Both the position numbers and the translations under genes were made by a program. Positions 22,066 through 28,650 of a stretch of 28,650 bases of DNA are shown one piece after another. Positions within the stretch are counted from its first letter, which is position 1. Each line of letters starts with the position of its first letter. The DNA comes from CAYSJU01 sp964431495 (GTDB taxonomy: Bacteria > Omnitrophota > Gorgyraeia > Tantalellales > Tantalellaceae), in NCBI GenBank assembly GCA_964431495.1, contig CAYSJU010000026.1, forward strand, positions 1 through 28,650, written 5' to 3'. Below the pieces are notes generated by a model. It was not told the origin of the DNA, did no database searches, and saw nothing but the letters and a program-made list of their open reading frames with translations.

Positions 22066-22452
22066 TTGAAAACAAGATATTGTGTACTGACCTTTGTATT
22101 ATGTGTGGTATTGTCAGGGTGTGCTGATATAAAAACGCCTGACCCTGGACAGATCATAAAGAACCCTATCGGGCCGAATCTAGCTAAAGTCGGGATGACA
22201 AAATCCCATGTGACATCCCTGTACGGGGAACCGAATTTCAAAAAGATCGACGTCGTATCAGAAAAATGGGAAGGCATCAGGGAAGAATGGTTCTATAGAG
22301 CTACTATGACCGGTCTTCCCATGAACGCGGATTACCTTGCAGAGGACCTGTATCTTTATTTTGACGGAAATAACCTCACTAACATCAGCCACGTTCCTCT
22401 GGAAAAAATGAATAAAGACAGGAAATATGCAGACCAAGCGAACATTAAGTGA
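22066..22452 (+). CDS. lipoprotein with SmpA/BamE-like segment
   Basis: A 128-residue protein from TTG 22066, with AGAGGGGG ending five bases upstream. The signal peptide ends in a lipobox (VVLSGC, Cys at residue 19), so it should be a lipid-anchored envelope protein. The mature part includes VGMTKSHVTSLYGEPNF, which resembles the VGMTxxxVxxLLGxP motif of the BamE/SmpA/OmlA fold, then REEWFYRATM and EDLYLYFDGNNLTNISH, also in keeping with that fold. A full BamE role is not shown; many small lipoproteins share this fold. Its 3' end overlaps the Thi4 gene by 26 bases. Confidence 0.8.
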   Translation: MKTRYCVLTFVLCVVLSGCADIKTPDPGQIIKNPIGPNLAKVGMTKSHVTSLYGEPNFKKIDVVSEKWEGIREEWFYRATMTGLPMNADYLAEDLYLYFDGNNLTNISHVPLEKMNKDRKYADQANIK

Positions 22453-23263
22453 TATTGCGATATCAAAAGTTATCATCGAACGATTCTCAGACAAACTTAC
22501 CCGGTTTCTGAAAAATGATGTTACCATCGTAGGCGCCGGACCTGCCGGTCTTACCGCCGCTTATTATCTGGCGAAAGAGGGGATCAAGGTATGCGTTTTT
22601 GAACGAAAGTTAAGTATCGGCGGCGGGATGTGGGGCGGAGGGATGATGTTTAACGAGATCGTCGTCCAGGACGAGGGTAAACGGATATTAGACCTCTTCG
22701 GGGTTCCCGTTAAACGCCACAAAGAAGGCTATTACACCACCGATTCCATCCTGACAGTATCAACGATCTGTTCAAAAGCGACAATGGCAGGAGCACAGGT
22801 CTTCAACCTTATCGAAGTCGAAGATCTCATGATAAAAAACAACAAAGTCAAGGGTCTGGTGATAAACTGGTCCGCCGTCAGCCTGGCCAACCTTCACGTC
22901 GACCCTTTAAGCCTGGAAGCCAAATTCGTGGTCGACGCGACCGGGCACACCTGCGAGATAGCGCATCTACTGGAAAAAAAGGCAAAAGTAAAGCTTGCTA
23001 CAGAAACCGGGAATATCCTTGGGGAAAAGCCGCTGTGGGCCGAAATAGGTGAAAGCTCCATGCTTGGGAATACCCGTGAGATCTTCCCCAATGTTTATGT
23101 GGCTGGCATGGCCGCGAACGCTGTTTTTGGCAGTCCGCGGATGGGACCGATTTTCGGGGGCATGCTTATATCGGGCGAAAGGGTCGCTCAACTGATCAAA
23201 AAGAAATTAGATGAAACAAAAAAAGATTCTGGAGAAAAGGTCCATGTTGAGAACATTGTGTAA
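22427..23263 (+). CDS. thi4: thiazole synthase Thi4 family, non-suicide (His) type
   Basis: A 278-residue protein of the Thi4 family, which makes the adenylated thiazole of thiamine from NAD, glycine and sulfur. Blocks seen: an FAD/NAD-type dinucleotide site DVTIVGAGPAGLTAAYYLAKEG (GAGPAG at 36-41), GGGMWGGGMMFNEIVVQ, NLHVDPLSLEAKFVVDATGH, and AANAVFGSPRMGPIFGGMLISG. Yeast Thi4 donates sulfur from a Cys before its M-D-P; here the aligned residue is His157 (LHVDP), as in archaeal enzymes that use free sulfide catalytically. This fits an anaerobe. The start at ATG 22427 overlaps the lipoprotein. panD begins inside its 3' end. Confidence 0.9.
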   Translation: MQTKRTLSDIAISKVIIERFSDKLTRFLKNDVTIVGAGPAGLTAAYYLAKEGIKVCVFERKLSIGGGMWGGGMMFNEIVVQDEGKRILDLFGVPVKRHKEGYYTTDSILTVSTICSKATMAGAQVFNLIEVEDLMIKNNKVKGLVINWSAVSLANLHVDPLSLEAKFVVDATGHTCEIAHLLEKKAKVKLATETGNILGEKPLWAEIGESSMLGNTREIFPNVYVAGMAANAVFGSPRMGPIFGGMLISGERVAQLIKKKLDETKKDSGEKVHVENIV

Positions 23264-23600
23264 ATCGAAAATACTGAACGCTTTTATAACGGACAAGGTG
23301 CTTCATTACAGCGGGAGTATCGGTATTGACAAGGCGATCATAGAAGCCACTGACCTTTTGCCCAGCGAACAGGTACAGGTTCTGAACGTTAATAACGGCG
23401 CGCGTTTTACGACATATGTGATCGAAGAAAAGGCTAATTCCGGAAAAATAGTCCTTTACGGTCCTGCGACGCGCAGGGGAGAGATCGGAGACGGTCTGAT
23501 AATCCTGTCTTACTGCCTCATGGAAACAACTGAATGCCGCAATTTCAAGCAGCGTCTTGTCTCGCTTGCGAAAAACAATCAACTGAAGGCACCCAAGTGA
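23244..23600 (+). CDS. panD: aspartate 1-decarboxylase
   Basis: A 118-residue pyruvoyl-dependent enzyme making beta-alanine for pantothenate and CoA. From ATG 23244 it begins MLRTLCKSKI, matching the usual PanD start, and the self-cleavage site is YSGSIGID with Gly24-Ser25, the family numbering. NNGARFTTYVIEE and GDGLIILSYC also match. The tail after residue 90 is longer than usual. An upstream in-frame ATG at 23211 would add 11 residues not seen in the family, and GGAGAAAAGG lies before 23244. It overlaps the Thi4 stop by 20 bases and the def start by GTGA. Confidence 0.92.
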   Translation: MLRTLCKSKILNAFITDKVLHYSGSIGIDKAIIEATDLLPSEQVQVLNVNNGARFTTYVIEEKANSGKIVLYGPATRRGEIGDGLIILSYCLMETTECRNFKQRLVSLAKNNQLKAPK

Positions 23601-24112
23601 ACACTTTGGAATTGAAAGAATATCCTGACCAGTGTCTGCGGATAAAAACAAAGCCTGTAGAGCGATTTGACAGTGAACTTGAAAGCACTGTGCGCGCGAT
23701 GGCGGATACTATGTACCTGCACCAGGGTATCGGCCTGGCTGCCACTCAGGTCGGTCTTGGACTGAACCTTATGATCATTGATATAGGAGAGGGCCTTACG
23801 GTCTTCACGAATCCGAAAGTCGTCGAACGGTCATCCAAAAAAGACAAGATGGAAGAAGGCTGTTTAAGCTTACCGGGGGTTACGGTAAATGTCACGCGTC
23901 CTGAAAGAATAAAGGTTAGAGCGCAGGATATTCACGGAGGGGCCTTTCTCAAAACTTACAACGGCTTGATGGCAAAGACCATACAGCACGAGGTCGATCA
24001 CCTGAACGGGAAATTACTGATCGATTACCTTAATCCCCTTCTTCGCCTGTTCGCTGACAGAAAGCTATCAAGACAAAAAAACGGAGCTAAAAAACCGAAC
24101 CTTCGCATTTGA
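23597..24112 (+). CDS. def: peptide deformylase
   Basis: A 171-residue, full-length peptide deformylase, which removes the N-formyl group from new proteins using a bound Fe2+. Motif 1 is GIGLAATQVG (residues 44-53), motif 2 EGCLSLPG (Cys89) and motif 3 QHEVDHLNGKL (His131, Glu132, His135). All three metal ligands and the catalytic Glu are present. The start is GTG 23597, which overlaps the panD stop as GTGA. The reading frame is open to ATG 23534, but that segment lies inside panD. The C-terminus is basic. Confidence 0.95.
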   Translation: MNTLELKEYPDQCLRIKTKPVERFDSELESTVRAMADTMYLHQGIGLAATQVGLGLNLMIIDIGEGLTVFTNPKVVERSSKKDKMEEGCLSLPGVTVNVTRPERIKVRAQDIHGGAFLKTYNGLMAKTIQHEVDHLNGKLLIDYLNPLLRLFADRKLSRQKNGAKKPNLRI

Positions 24113-24133
24113 TGACACGGAGGAAAGGGAGAC

Positions 24134-24580
24134 ATGATGCTGGAAGAAAAGATCAAAACAGAGCTTAAAAATTTCTTAAAGGCAGGGGGGAAAACTGAGG
24201 TTTCTGTCCTGCGGATGATACTGAGCGCGATCAAAAATAAGAAGATAGAGGAAACATCTAAAACCCTTGATGATGAGAAGATAATAGGGATCATCCAGAA
24301 GATGTCTAGGCAGCACAAAGAATCTATTGAGCAGTTCAAACAGGGAGGCAGGGAAGACCTTGTTGAAAAGGAGACAGAAGAACTGAAGATACTGGAAAGC
24401 TATCTTCCGGAACCCCTCACTGAGGATGAACTGGAGGGGATCATCACAGAATCGATCGACCGCCTCAGCGCTGCCTCTATGAAAGACATGGGAGCAGTCA
24501 TGCGTGACGTCATGGAAAAGACTGGTGGACGCGCTGACGGAAAGGTTATAAGCAATACAGTAAAAGAGAGGTTGTCTTAA
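24134..24580 (+). CDS. yqeY: GatB/YqeY domain protein
   Basis: A 148-residue YqeY protein, similar to the C-terminal tail domain of the GatB amidotransferase subunit and thought to help bind tRNA. Blocks seen: KAGGKTEVSVLRMILSAIKNKKIE, QHKESIEQFKQGGREDLVEKETEELKILESYLPEPLTEDEL, and the end MKDMGAVMRDVMEKTGGRADGKVISNTVKERL. Length is standard. GGAGGAAAGGGAG precedes ATG 24134 and the adjacent ATG 24137. It follows def by 21 bases in the same transcript. Its strict function is not settled. Confidence 0.92.
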   Translation: MMLEEKIKTELKNFLKAGGKTEVSVLRMILSAIKNKKIEETSKTLDDEKIIGIIQKMSRQHKESIEQFKQGGREDLVEKETEELKILESYLPEPLTEDELEGIITESIDRLSAASMKDMGAVMRDVMEKTGGRADGKVISNTVKERLS

Positions 24581-24607
24581 CGCATAAAAGTACGAAAAGG
24601 GGGAGGA

Positions 24608-24964
24608 ATGAAGAAAATGACCAAATTTGCAGCGATTGTGGCCGCTTTTGCGGTTATCGCGTGTGTCGCGTTAACGCCAGCATTCGCCGCAAAAGAAGCC
24701 GCGAAAGAAACGAGCGAAGCAACGGCTGATTATCCCAGGAGCCTGCTCACCGAGTCATTAAAAACTGTCGGGGAAACTGTTCATGGCACCGTGCAGACCG
24801 TGGGCGATACCGTCAAAGTGACGTCGCAGACATTTACCGGACAGCCCGAAAAGGCTCCGGAAATCGTGGCGACTCCCGTCAGGGAAGGCACAAAAACATT
24901 CAGTAAAGCTGTAGTCGATACTGTTGAGACTCCGCGCAGAGCCGGCAGAAAGACAAGCGAATAA
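24608..24964 (+). CDS. small secreted protein, paralogue of 53-379
   Basis: A 118-residue protein with a signal peptide ending TPAFAA (about residue 28). The mature part is hydrophilic, with repeats of T-V-x-(D/E)-T-V (VGETVHGTVQTVGDTVKVTSQT), then PEKAPEIVATPVREGTKTFSKAVVDTVETP. It aligns with 53-379: DYPRSLL for DYARNVL, TVGE for TVGE, PEKAPEIV for PEKIV, VREGTKTF for VEKGGKTV. GGGGGAGG precedes the ATG. It lies 27 bases after yqeY, so may be co-transcribed with it, and I see no strong terminator after it. The function is not recognised. Confidence 0.8.
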   Translation: MKKMTKFAAIVAAFAVIACVALTPAFAAKEAAKETSEATADYPRSLLTESLKTVGETVHGTVQTVGDTVKVTSQTFTGQPEKAPEIVATPVREGTKTFSKAVVDTVETPRRAGRKTSE

Positions 24965-25054
24965 GATAAGAAGTATTCCATAAGAGTTTAGTGTCAGAGT
25001 AGCACAGACGCGCTGAATTTGCTGTGCAGTTGGGTTAATCTGAACAATTGATAC

Positions 25055-26281
25055 GTGAATATAGCGATATTAGTTGTATTATTTATATTTTCCTCATTTT
25101 TTTCCGGGTCAGAAACGGCTTTTTTTTCTCTCGGGAAAGTCAGGGTCAAACAGATCGAGAACCTGCGGTCTCCTGCCTCAAAAAAGGTAATCTATTTACT
25201 ATCCGATCCCCATAAGCTCATCATAACAATATTGATCGGCAACACCCTTGTTAATATAGCCGCGAGCTCCATTATGGCGGATATCTTTTATACGCGTATG
25301 GGAGAAAAGGGTATCGGGATCTCTATACTCGTGATGATGATAGTCCTGCTTGTATTCGGAGAGGTCACTCCTAAAATGTTCGCTCTCTCAAACGCGCGAA
25401 AATTCTCTTTTTTCGCGTCCTTTCCGCTTCTTTTCTTTGAACGTCTTTTCGCGCCGTTTCGATATTTTTTCAGCAAAGTCGCAGGCGGGCTGGTCAGGGC
25501 CATGGGCCTTGATATCCCGTCTGAAAAGCCTCGAATAACAGAACAGGAAATACGCCATCTGTTTTCCATAGGCAAAAAAAAGGGAGTGGTCAAAGAAAAA
25601 GAGGAGAGCATGATCGAAGGCATACTCCAGTTCAAGGACCTGAACGCCGCAGATATCATGACCCCAAGGATCGACGTCGCCGCGCTGGACCTGAACGAAA
25701 AGCAGGATGAGCTTATCAGGGGAGTCAAGGAAAACCAGTATTCAAGACTACCTGTATACATACACAATCTGGACAATATCGTCGGGGTTATTCACGCGAA
25801 AGATTTTTTACTGGCCCCGGCTGCGACATCGACCAGGAACTTTGTGCGCAAACCTTATTTTGTCCCTGAAAGCATGCGTATCGACGATCTTCTCCAGGAG
25901 CTCCAGCGAATGAAAATACACATGGCTATAGTCACTGATGAATACGGCGTCACTTCCGGAGTTGTGACTATCGAAGACATCCTGGAAGAAATAGTCGGTG
26001 AGATCAGGGATGAACTGGACTTTGAGAGACCAAAGATACGAAAAATAGACCAGAAGACCTTTGCGGCGGCCGGTCAGGTCCATATAAACGACATAAACGA
26101 AGAGATCGGCCTGGGGATCGAAACAGAAGAAGTAGACACAATAGGAGGATTCGTGATCCTCAAAATGGGCAGGATCCCGCAGGCAGGGGACACCATCGAG
26201 GTCAACGGGTACCTGATCACCGTTGATGATGTCTCGAAAAACCGGATCACCAGTTTAAAGATCGAGAAGATAAAACCATGA
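25055..26281 (+). CDS. DUF21/CBS/CorC_HlyC transporter-family protein (CNNM/CorC type), copy 1
   Basis: A 408-residue protein with the full CNNM/CorC architecture. Residues about 1-170 form the DUF21 membrane domain (FFSGSETAFFSLGKVR, GNTLVNIAASSIMA, FGEVTPKMFAL), about 185-315 two CBS domains (IMTPRIDVAALD, YSRLPVYIHNLDNIVGVIHAKDFL, MAIVTDEYGVTSGVVTIEDILEEIVGEI), and about 325-405 a CorC_HlyC domain. Family members transport or regulate Mg2+ or other cations, and many are annotated as haemolysins on weak grounds. The start is GTG 25055 without a clear Shine-Dalgarno. The final ATGA overlaps the next gene, a close relative. Confidence 0.92.
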   Translation: MNIAILVVLFIFSSFFSGSETAFFSLGKVRVKQIENLRSPASKKVIYLLSDPHKLIITILIGNTLVNIAASSIMADIFYTRMGEKGIGISILVMMIVLLVFGEVTPKMFALSNARKFSFFASFPLLFFERLFAPFRYFFSKVAGGLVRAMGLDIPSEKPRITEQEIRHLFSIGKKKGVVKEKEESMIEGILQFKDLNAADIMTPRIDVAALDLNEKQDELIRGVKENQYSRLPVYIHNLDNIVGVIHAKDFLLAPAATSTRNFVRKPYFVPESMRIDDLLQELQRMKIHMAIVTDEYGVTSGVVTIEDILEEIVGEIRDELDFERPKIRKIDQKTFAAAGQVHINDINEEIGLGIETEEVDTIGGFVILKMGRIPQAGDTIEVNGYLITVDDVSKNRITSLKIEKIKP

Positions 26282-27261
26282 TACCAATCTGCGCGATCGG
26301 AGCGCTACTTGCTATTGCCGCTCAGGCGTTTTTCACGACTGCCGAGATGGCCTTTACGACCGTCAACAGGATCAAACTGAGGAACCTTGTTGAATCCGGC
26401 GATCCGCAGGCGCTGAAGCTGAATGATTTCCTGTCCAGAGAAGGGATGTTCCTCGGCACGACTCTCGTCGGGACCAACATCTCCGTTGTGATCTCATCAA
26501 CCCTGGCAACCAGGGTTTTTATGGAATATTTCGGCACAAAACTTTCACCAGTCGTTACTACAATAATAATGGTGCCGCTGGTTCTCCTCTTCGCAGAGAT
26601 AATACCAAAGCTCATAGCCCGGCAGTTTTCAACACCACTGGCGTTATATACAGTAACCCCGCTGAGCAGCTTTTTTAAGCTTTTTCGCCCATTGATCCTT
26701 GCTGTGAATTCAACAGTGCGGGTTCTGCTATTTCACTTCAGGGGAGAAAGCAGGCCATGGGATCTGACTTTCACGAAAAGCGACCTTAAAAACATCCTCC
26801 GGTCCGGCCATGAAGCGGGCGAGGTCGAAAAAGACGAGCTCGAACTTATCCACAAAGTGCTGGATTTCGGCGGGAAACCGGTAGAAAACAGCATGATACC
26901 TCTTTATAGAGTCTCTTCAATAAGTGAGAATGATTCTACCGAGGACCTGAAAAGGCTGGTCGCACTAACAGGGTTTTCACGTGTTCCCGTGTACAGGGAC
27001 AGTAAAAATAATATAATAGGGATCATTAATATCTACGACGTCCTTTTTGATGTGAACCCGAACAGGGGAGTGCTAAGGGATTTTATCCGCGAACCTGTCC
27101 ATGTAAAACAGGATGACGGGCTCGATATCGCGCTAACTAGGTTACGGCATCAAAAGCAGCCAATGGGAATAGTCACTAATAATGATGAAAAGGTTGTGGG
27201 GATGATTACCATTGAGGATATACTTGAAGAGCTTGTCGGCAATATCGAGGACAAAAAGTAA
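26278..27261 (+). CDS. DUF21/CBS protein, copy 2, lacking CorC_HlyC domain
   Basis: A 327-residue protein with DUF21 (about 1-170: FFTTAEMAFTTVNRIKLRNL, GTTLVGTNISVVISSTLA, FAEIIPKLIARQFSTPLALY) and two CBS domains (MIPLYRVSSISENDS, FSRVPVYRDSKNNIIGIINIYDVLF, MGIVTNNDEKVVGMITIEDILEELVGNI). It ends after the second CBS motif, so the C-terminal CorC_HlyC domain of copy 1 is missing. The ATG overlaps the upstream stop (ATGA), so the two are coupled and possibly make a hetero-oligomer. The two genes are diverged in sequence, so the duplication is not recent. Confidence 0.9.
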   Translation: MIPICAIGALLAIAAQAFFTTAEMAFTTVNRIKLRNLVESGDPQALKLNDFLSREGMFLGTTLVGTNISVVISSTLATRVFMEYFGTKLSPVVTTIIMVPLVLLFAEIIPKLIARQFSTPLALYTVTPLSSFFKLFRPLILAVNSTVRVLLFHFRGESRPWDLTFTKSDLKNILRSGHEAGEVEKDELELIHKVLDFGGKPVENSMIPLYRVSSISENDSTEDLKRLVALTGFSRVPVYRDSKNNIIGIINIYDVLFDVNPNRGVLRDFIREPVHVKQDDGLDIALTRLRHQKQPMGIVTNNDEKVVGMITIEDILEELVGNIEDKK

Positions 27262-27322
27262 CGTTTGCTTTTTTCGGGATATTTAGGTATCCTTTATTAA
27301 AATCTAATAATTAACGCTAACC

Positions 27323-27350
27323 GTAGGGGTTTGATAAATCAAACCCCTAC
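27323..27350. repeat. perfect GTAGGGGTTTGAT palindrome
   Basis: GTAGGGGTTTGAT (27323-27335) pairs perfectly with ATCAAACCCCTAC (27338-27350) around AA, a 13-bp hairpin. It shares the core GGGGTTTGAT with 9491-9517 and GTTTGATAAA with 12622 onward. There is no T tract after it. It looks like a REP-type element. Confidence 0.75.
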
Positions 27351-27380
27351 CTCCGATGAAGTTTTGTTGGGAGGAACTAT

Positions 27381-27524
27381 ATGAAAAAAACTCTTTTTTT
27401 GGTATGCATGATGCTGCTGTTTTCTTTTCTTGTTTCCGGATGCGGCGAAACGGTAAACGGTATGGTGAAGGACACCAAACGCATAGGTGGGGGAGTTAAA
27501 AAAGTCTTTATAAGGGACAGCTGA
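27381..27524 (+). CDS. tiny lipoprotein, entericidin-like
   Basis: A 47-residue protein with a lipoprotein signal (MKKTLFLVCMMLLFSFLVSGC, Cys at residue 21) and a 26-residue mature part ETVNGMVKDTKRIGGGVKKV. The pattern resembles entericidin-like small lipoproteins (C-x-x-T-V-x-G-x-x-x-D), whose roles are poorly known. GGGAGGAAC precedes ATG 27381. The stop TGA 27522-27524 is directly followed, in the same frame, by the open frame of the radical SAM gene. Confidence 0.72.
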   Translation: MKKTLFLVCMMLLFSFLVSGCGETVNGMVKDTKRIGGGVKKVFIRDS

Positions 27525-27527
27525 CCT

Positions 27528-28478
27528 CTGGATACTGAACGGAAAATAAAAAAATCGGAAAAAATACTTCCGGACCTACTGAAATCATTTGAACGCTGCG
27601 ACCTCTGCCACCATAGATGCGGGATAAACCGAGCCAAAGGTGAAAAAGGACGTTGCCTTGCCCCACCCGACCTTTTGGTCTATTCATATCAGGCACATAG
27701 GGGAGAAGAACCCTCCTTATCCGGAAGAAAAGGATCCGGGACCATTTTTTTTTCGCATTGCATCTTGAGCTGTGTATACTGCCAGAACTGGCGGTTCAGT
27801 CAGAAAAACAAGGGTACAAAAGTAACTCCGCAGGAACTGTGTGATATCATGCTCAAACTGCAGGATGAGGGTTGCCACAATATAAATCTCGTAAGTCCTA
27901 CGCATTTTACTCCCGGCATAGTGGAAGCCATAAGGCAGGCCTGCCTCAAGGGCCTGACATTACCGATAGTGTATAATACCGGCGGTTATGATTCCATTAA
28001 AAACATAAGGGTGCTTGAAGGTATTGTTGATATCTATTTGCCTGACATGAGATATTCTTCAGACCGTATGGCGAAAAAATATTCCACGGCGCCCGGTTAC
28101 ACGGCAAATAACCGTTCTATCGTCCGCGAGATGCACCGCCAGGCCGGGACGCTGCATATCTCTTCTGATGGCATTGCGACAAAAGGTCTATTGATCCGTC
28201 TTTTAATACTTCCCGGTGGGATATCCGGAACTGAAGATTCACTTGAATTCATAGCTTCGAAAATAGGCCGTGACACGTACTTAAGTGTAATGAGCCAGTA
28301 TTATCCAGCGTATAAGGCGCAGCGGTATAAGAAATTGTCCCATAGAATAGCTTCAAAAAATTATTATTCAGTTATCAAAAAAATGCGGGGACTTGGTCTT
28401 CACAAAGGGTGGATCCAGCCGTTTGCAGGCGACTTTGGGAAGGAATTTGCTGGAGAAAATTTCAAGTCTTCTTTTTAG
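27528..28478 (+). CDS. radical SAM protein, PflA/COG1313-like activase, no canonical start
   Basis: The frame is open from 27525 to the TAG at 28476-28478. The family N-terminal zinc-like motif is present and in frame before the first usable TTG (27675): CDLCHHRCGINRAKGEKGRC (about 27600-27659). It is followed by GEEPSLSGRKGSGTIFFSHCILSCVYCQN, the radical SAM CxxxCxxC core. The product is therefore longer than a protein started at 27675. There is no ATG, GTG or TTG in frame between 27525 and 27674; CTG 27528 is taken as a nominal start (316 residues). Family members are glycyl-radical-type activases or related S-adenosylmethionine enzymes of unknown target. A sequencing frameshift, non-standard start or readthrough of the TGA of the upstream lipoprotein are alternatives. 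Confidence 0.75.
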   Translation: MDTERKIKKSEKILPDLLKSFERCDLCHHRCGINRAKGEKGRCLAPPDLLVYSYQAHRGEEPSLSGRKGSGTIFFSHCILSCVYCQNWRFSQKNKGTKVTPQELCDIMLKLQDEGCHNINLVSPTHFTPGIVEAIRQACLKGLTLPIVYNTGGYDSIKNIRVLEGIVDIYLPDMRYSSDRMAKKYSTAPGYTANNRSIVREMHRQAGTLHISSDGIATKGLLIRLLILPGGISGTEDSLEFIASKIGRDTYLSVMSQYYPAYKAQRYKKLSHRIASKNYYSVIKKMRGLGLHKGWIQPFAGDFGKEFAGENFKSSF

Positions 28479-28648
28479 AAGAGACCAGGGAACCCGTGTC
28501 TGTTTTTTTCTTCCACTTGCTTTTTATCGCTCTCAGTCTTTTCTTTCTCTTTCCGGCGCTTGGCTTCACGCTCTGCCTTTTCTTTAGCGCGGGCCTCTTT
28601 TTCTGCCTGTAGACGAGCTTCTCGTTCCGCCTGTTTTTTGACGCGTTC
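28475..28648 (-). CDS. C-terminal fragment of charged coiled-coil protein (truncated by window edge)
   Basis: On the minus strand an open frame enters from the right edge and ends at TAA (28475-28477 on the plus strand). The visible 57 residues read ERVKKQAEREARLQAEKEAR, then a long Lys/Glu/Ala/Arg helix, ending VEEKNRHGFPGLF. The sequence has coiled-coil character and no domain; a hydrophobic GFPGLF tail ends it. It is convergent with the radical SAM gene, overlapping its stop by four bases. The start is beyond the window. A TolA-like or low-complexity protein is possible. Confidence 0.6.
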   Translation of the reverse strand, partial: ERVKKQAEREARLQAEKEARAKEKAEREAKRRKEKEKTESDKKQVEEKNRHGFPGLF

Positions 28649-28650
28649 TT

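Noticed and set aside
23534..23596. Start of def at ATG 23534
   Set aside because: The 21 extra residues lie within panD and are not typical of deformylase; GTG 23597 overlaps the panD stop as GTGA.
24997..25026. Hairpin GCACAG/CTGTGC between the secreted protein gene and the DUF21 gene as terminator
   Set aside because: Only 6 bp with a 14-base loop and no T tract.
1..28650. CRISPR arrays, tRNA or rRNA genes, insertion sequences, toxin-antitoxin pairs
   Set aside because: No repeat-spacer pattern, no cloverleaf or rRNA signature, no transposase motif and no convincing toxin-antitoxin pair was found by eye on either strand.

Overview
The window looks like a chromosomal contig piece from an uncultured bacterium of the PVC / Candidatus Omnitrophota (OP3) type. 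The basis is inference from family content: an 84-residue small basic protein opening MTQHPSL (9531-9785), a family I associate with Chlamydiae, Verrucomicrobia and Omnitrophota; two short secreted proteins of the TIGR04073 (exosortase-associated) type; and many PilZ, DUF4416, DUF523 and YjbQ genes interspersed with housekeeping genes. A run of 100 N inside a tandem repeat (16069-16168) shows that this is a draft or metagenomic assembly. All recognisable genes are on the + strand except one C-terminal fragment at the far right edge. I see no rRNA, tRNA, CRISPR array, transposase, integrase or phage gene.

Layout. 53-1806: a small secreted protein with a strong terminator, then a stand-alone GMP synthase ATP-pyrophosphatase and a small membrane/coiled-coil protein. 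1868-5083: a clear promoter followed by an archaeal-type AAA ATPase, a YfcE-like phosphoesterase and a CaCA-type cation exchanger. 5098-5223: an AT-rich imperfect palindrome. 5227-8609: dGTPase-like HD hydrolase, GAF/HD-GYP signalling protein, and a membrane-anchored protein. 8599-8752: a highly structured RNA candidate resembling 6S RNA. 8837-10884: SPOR protein, small basic protein, tRNA-binding protein, NAD(P)HX epimerase. 11095-13047: aroB, YjbQ, thioesterase. 13143-14525: an ExeA/GspA-like ATPase with a GspB-like partner. 14603-22452: an envelope/signalling stretch with four PilZ genes and two TIGR04073 genes, interspersed with a repeat-rich zinc-finger protein, DUF523, HIT, a second YjbQ, DUF4416 and a degenerate alpha/beta hydrolase. 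22427-24964: Thi4, PanD, peptide deformylase, YqeY and a second small secreted protein paralogous to the one at 53-379. 25055-28478: two tandem DUF21/CBS proteins, a tiny lipoprotein and a radical SAM activase-like gene without a normal start codon.

How it fits together. The most distinctive theme is cyclic-di-GMP signalling tied to the envelope. A HD-GYP protein and four PilZ proteins occur with secretion-type ATPase/GspB genes, and the arrangement [strong promoter - TIGR04073 secreted protein - hairpin terminator - PilZ gene] occurs twice. Other points worth attention are the 6S-like RNA, an alpha/beta hydrolase lacking its Ser and His, a HD-GYP domain lacking a metal-ligand Asp, a set of promoters placed so close to start codons that the mRNAs should be leaderless or nearly so, and dispersed GGGTTTGAT-type palindromes.

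Limits. Everything was read by eye from one sequence. Family names are from motif recognition, without profile searches; operons, promoters and RNA folds are predictions.
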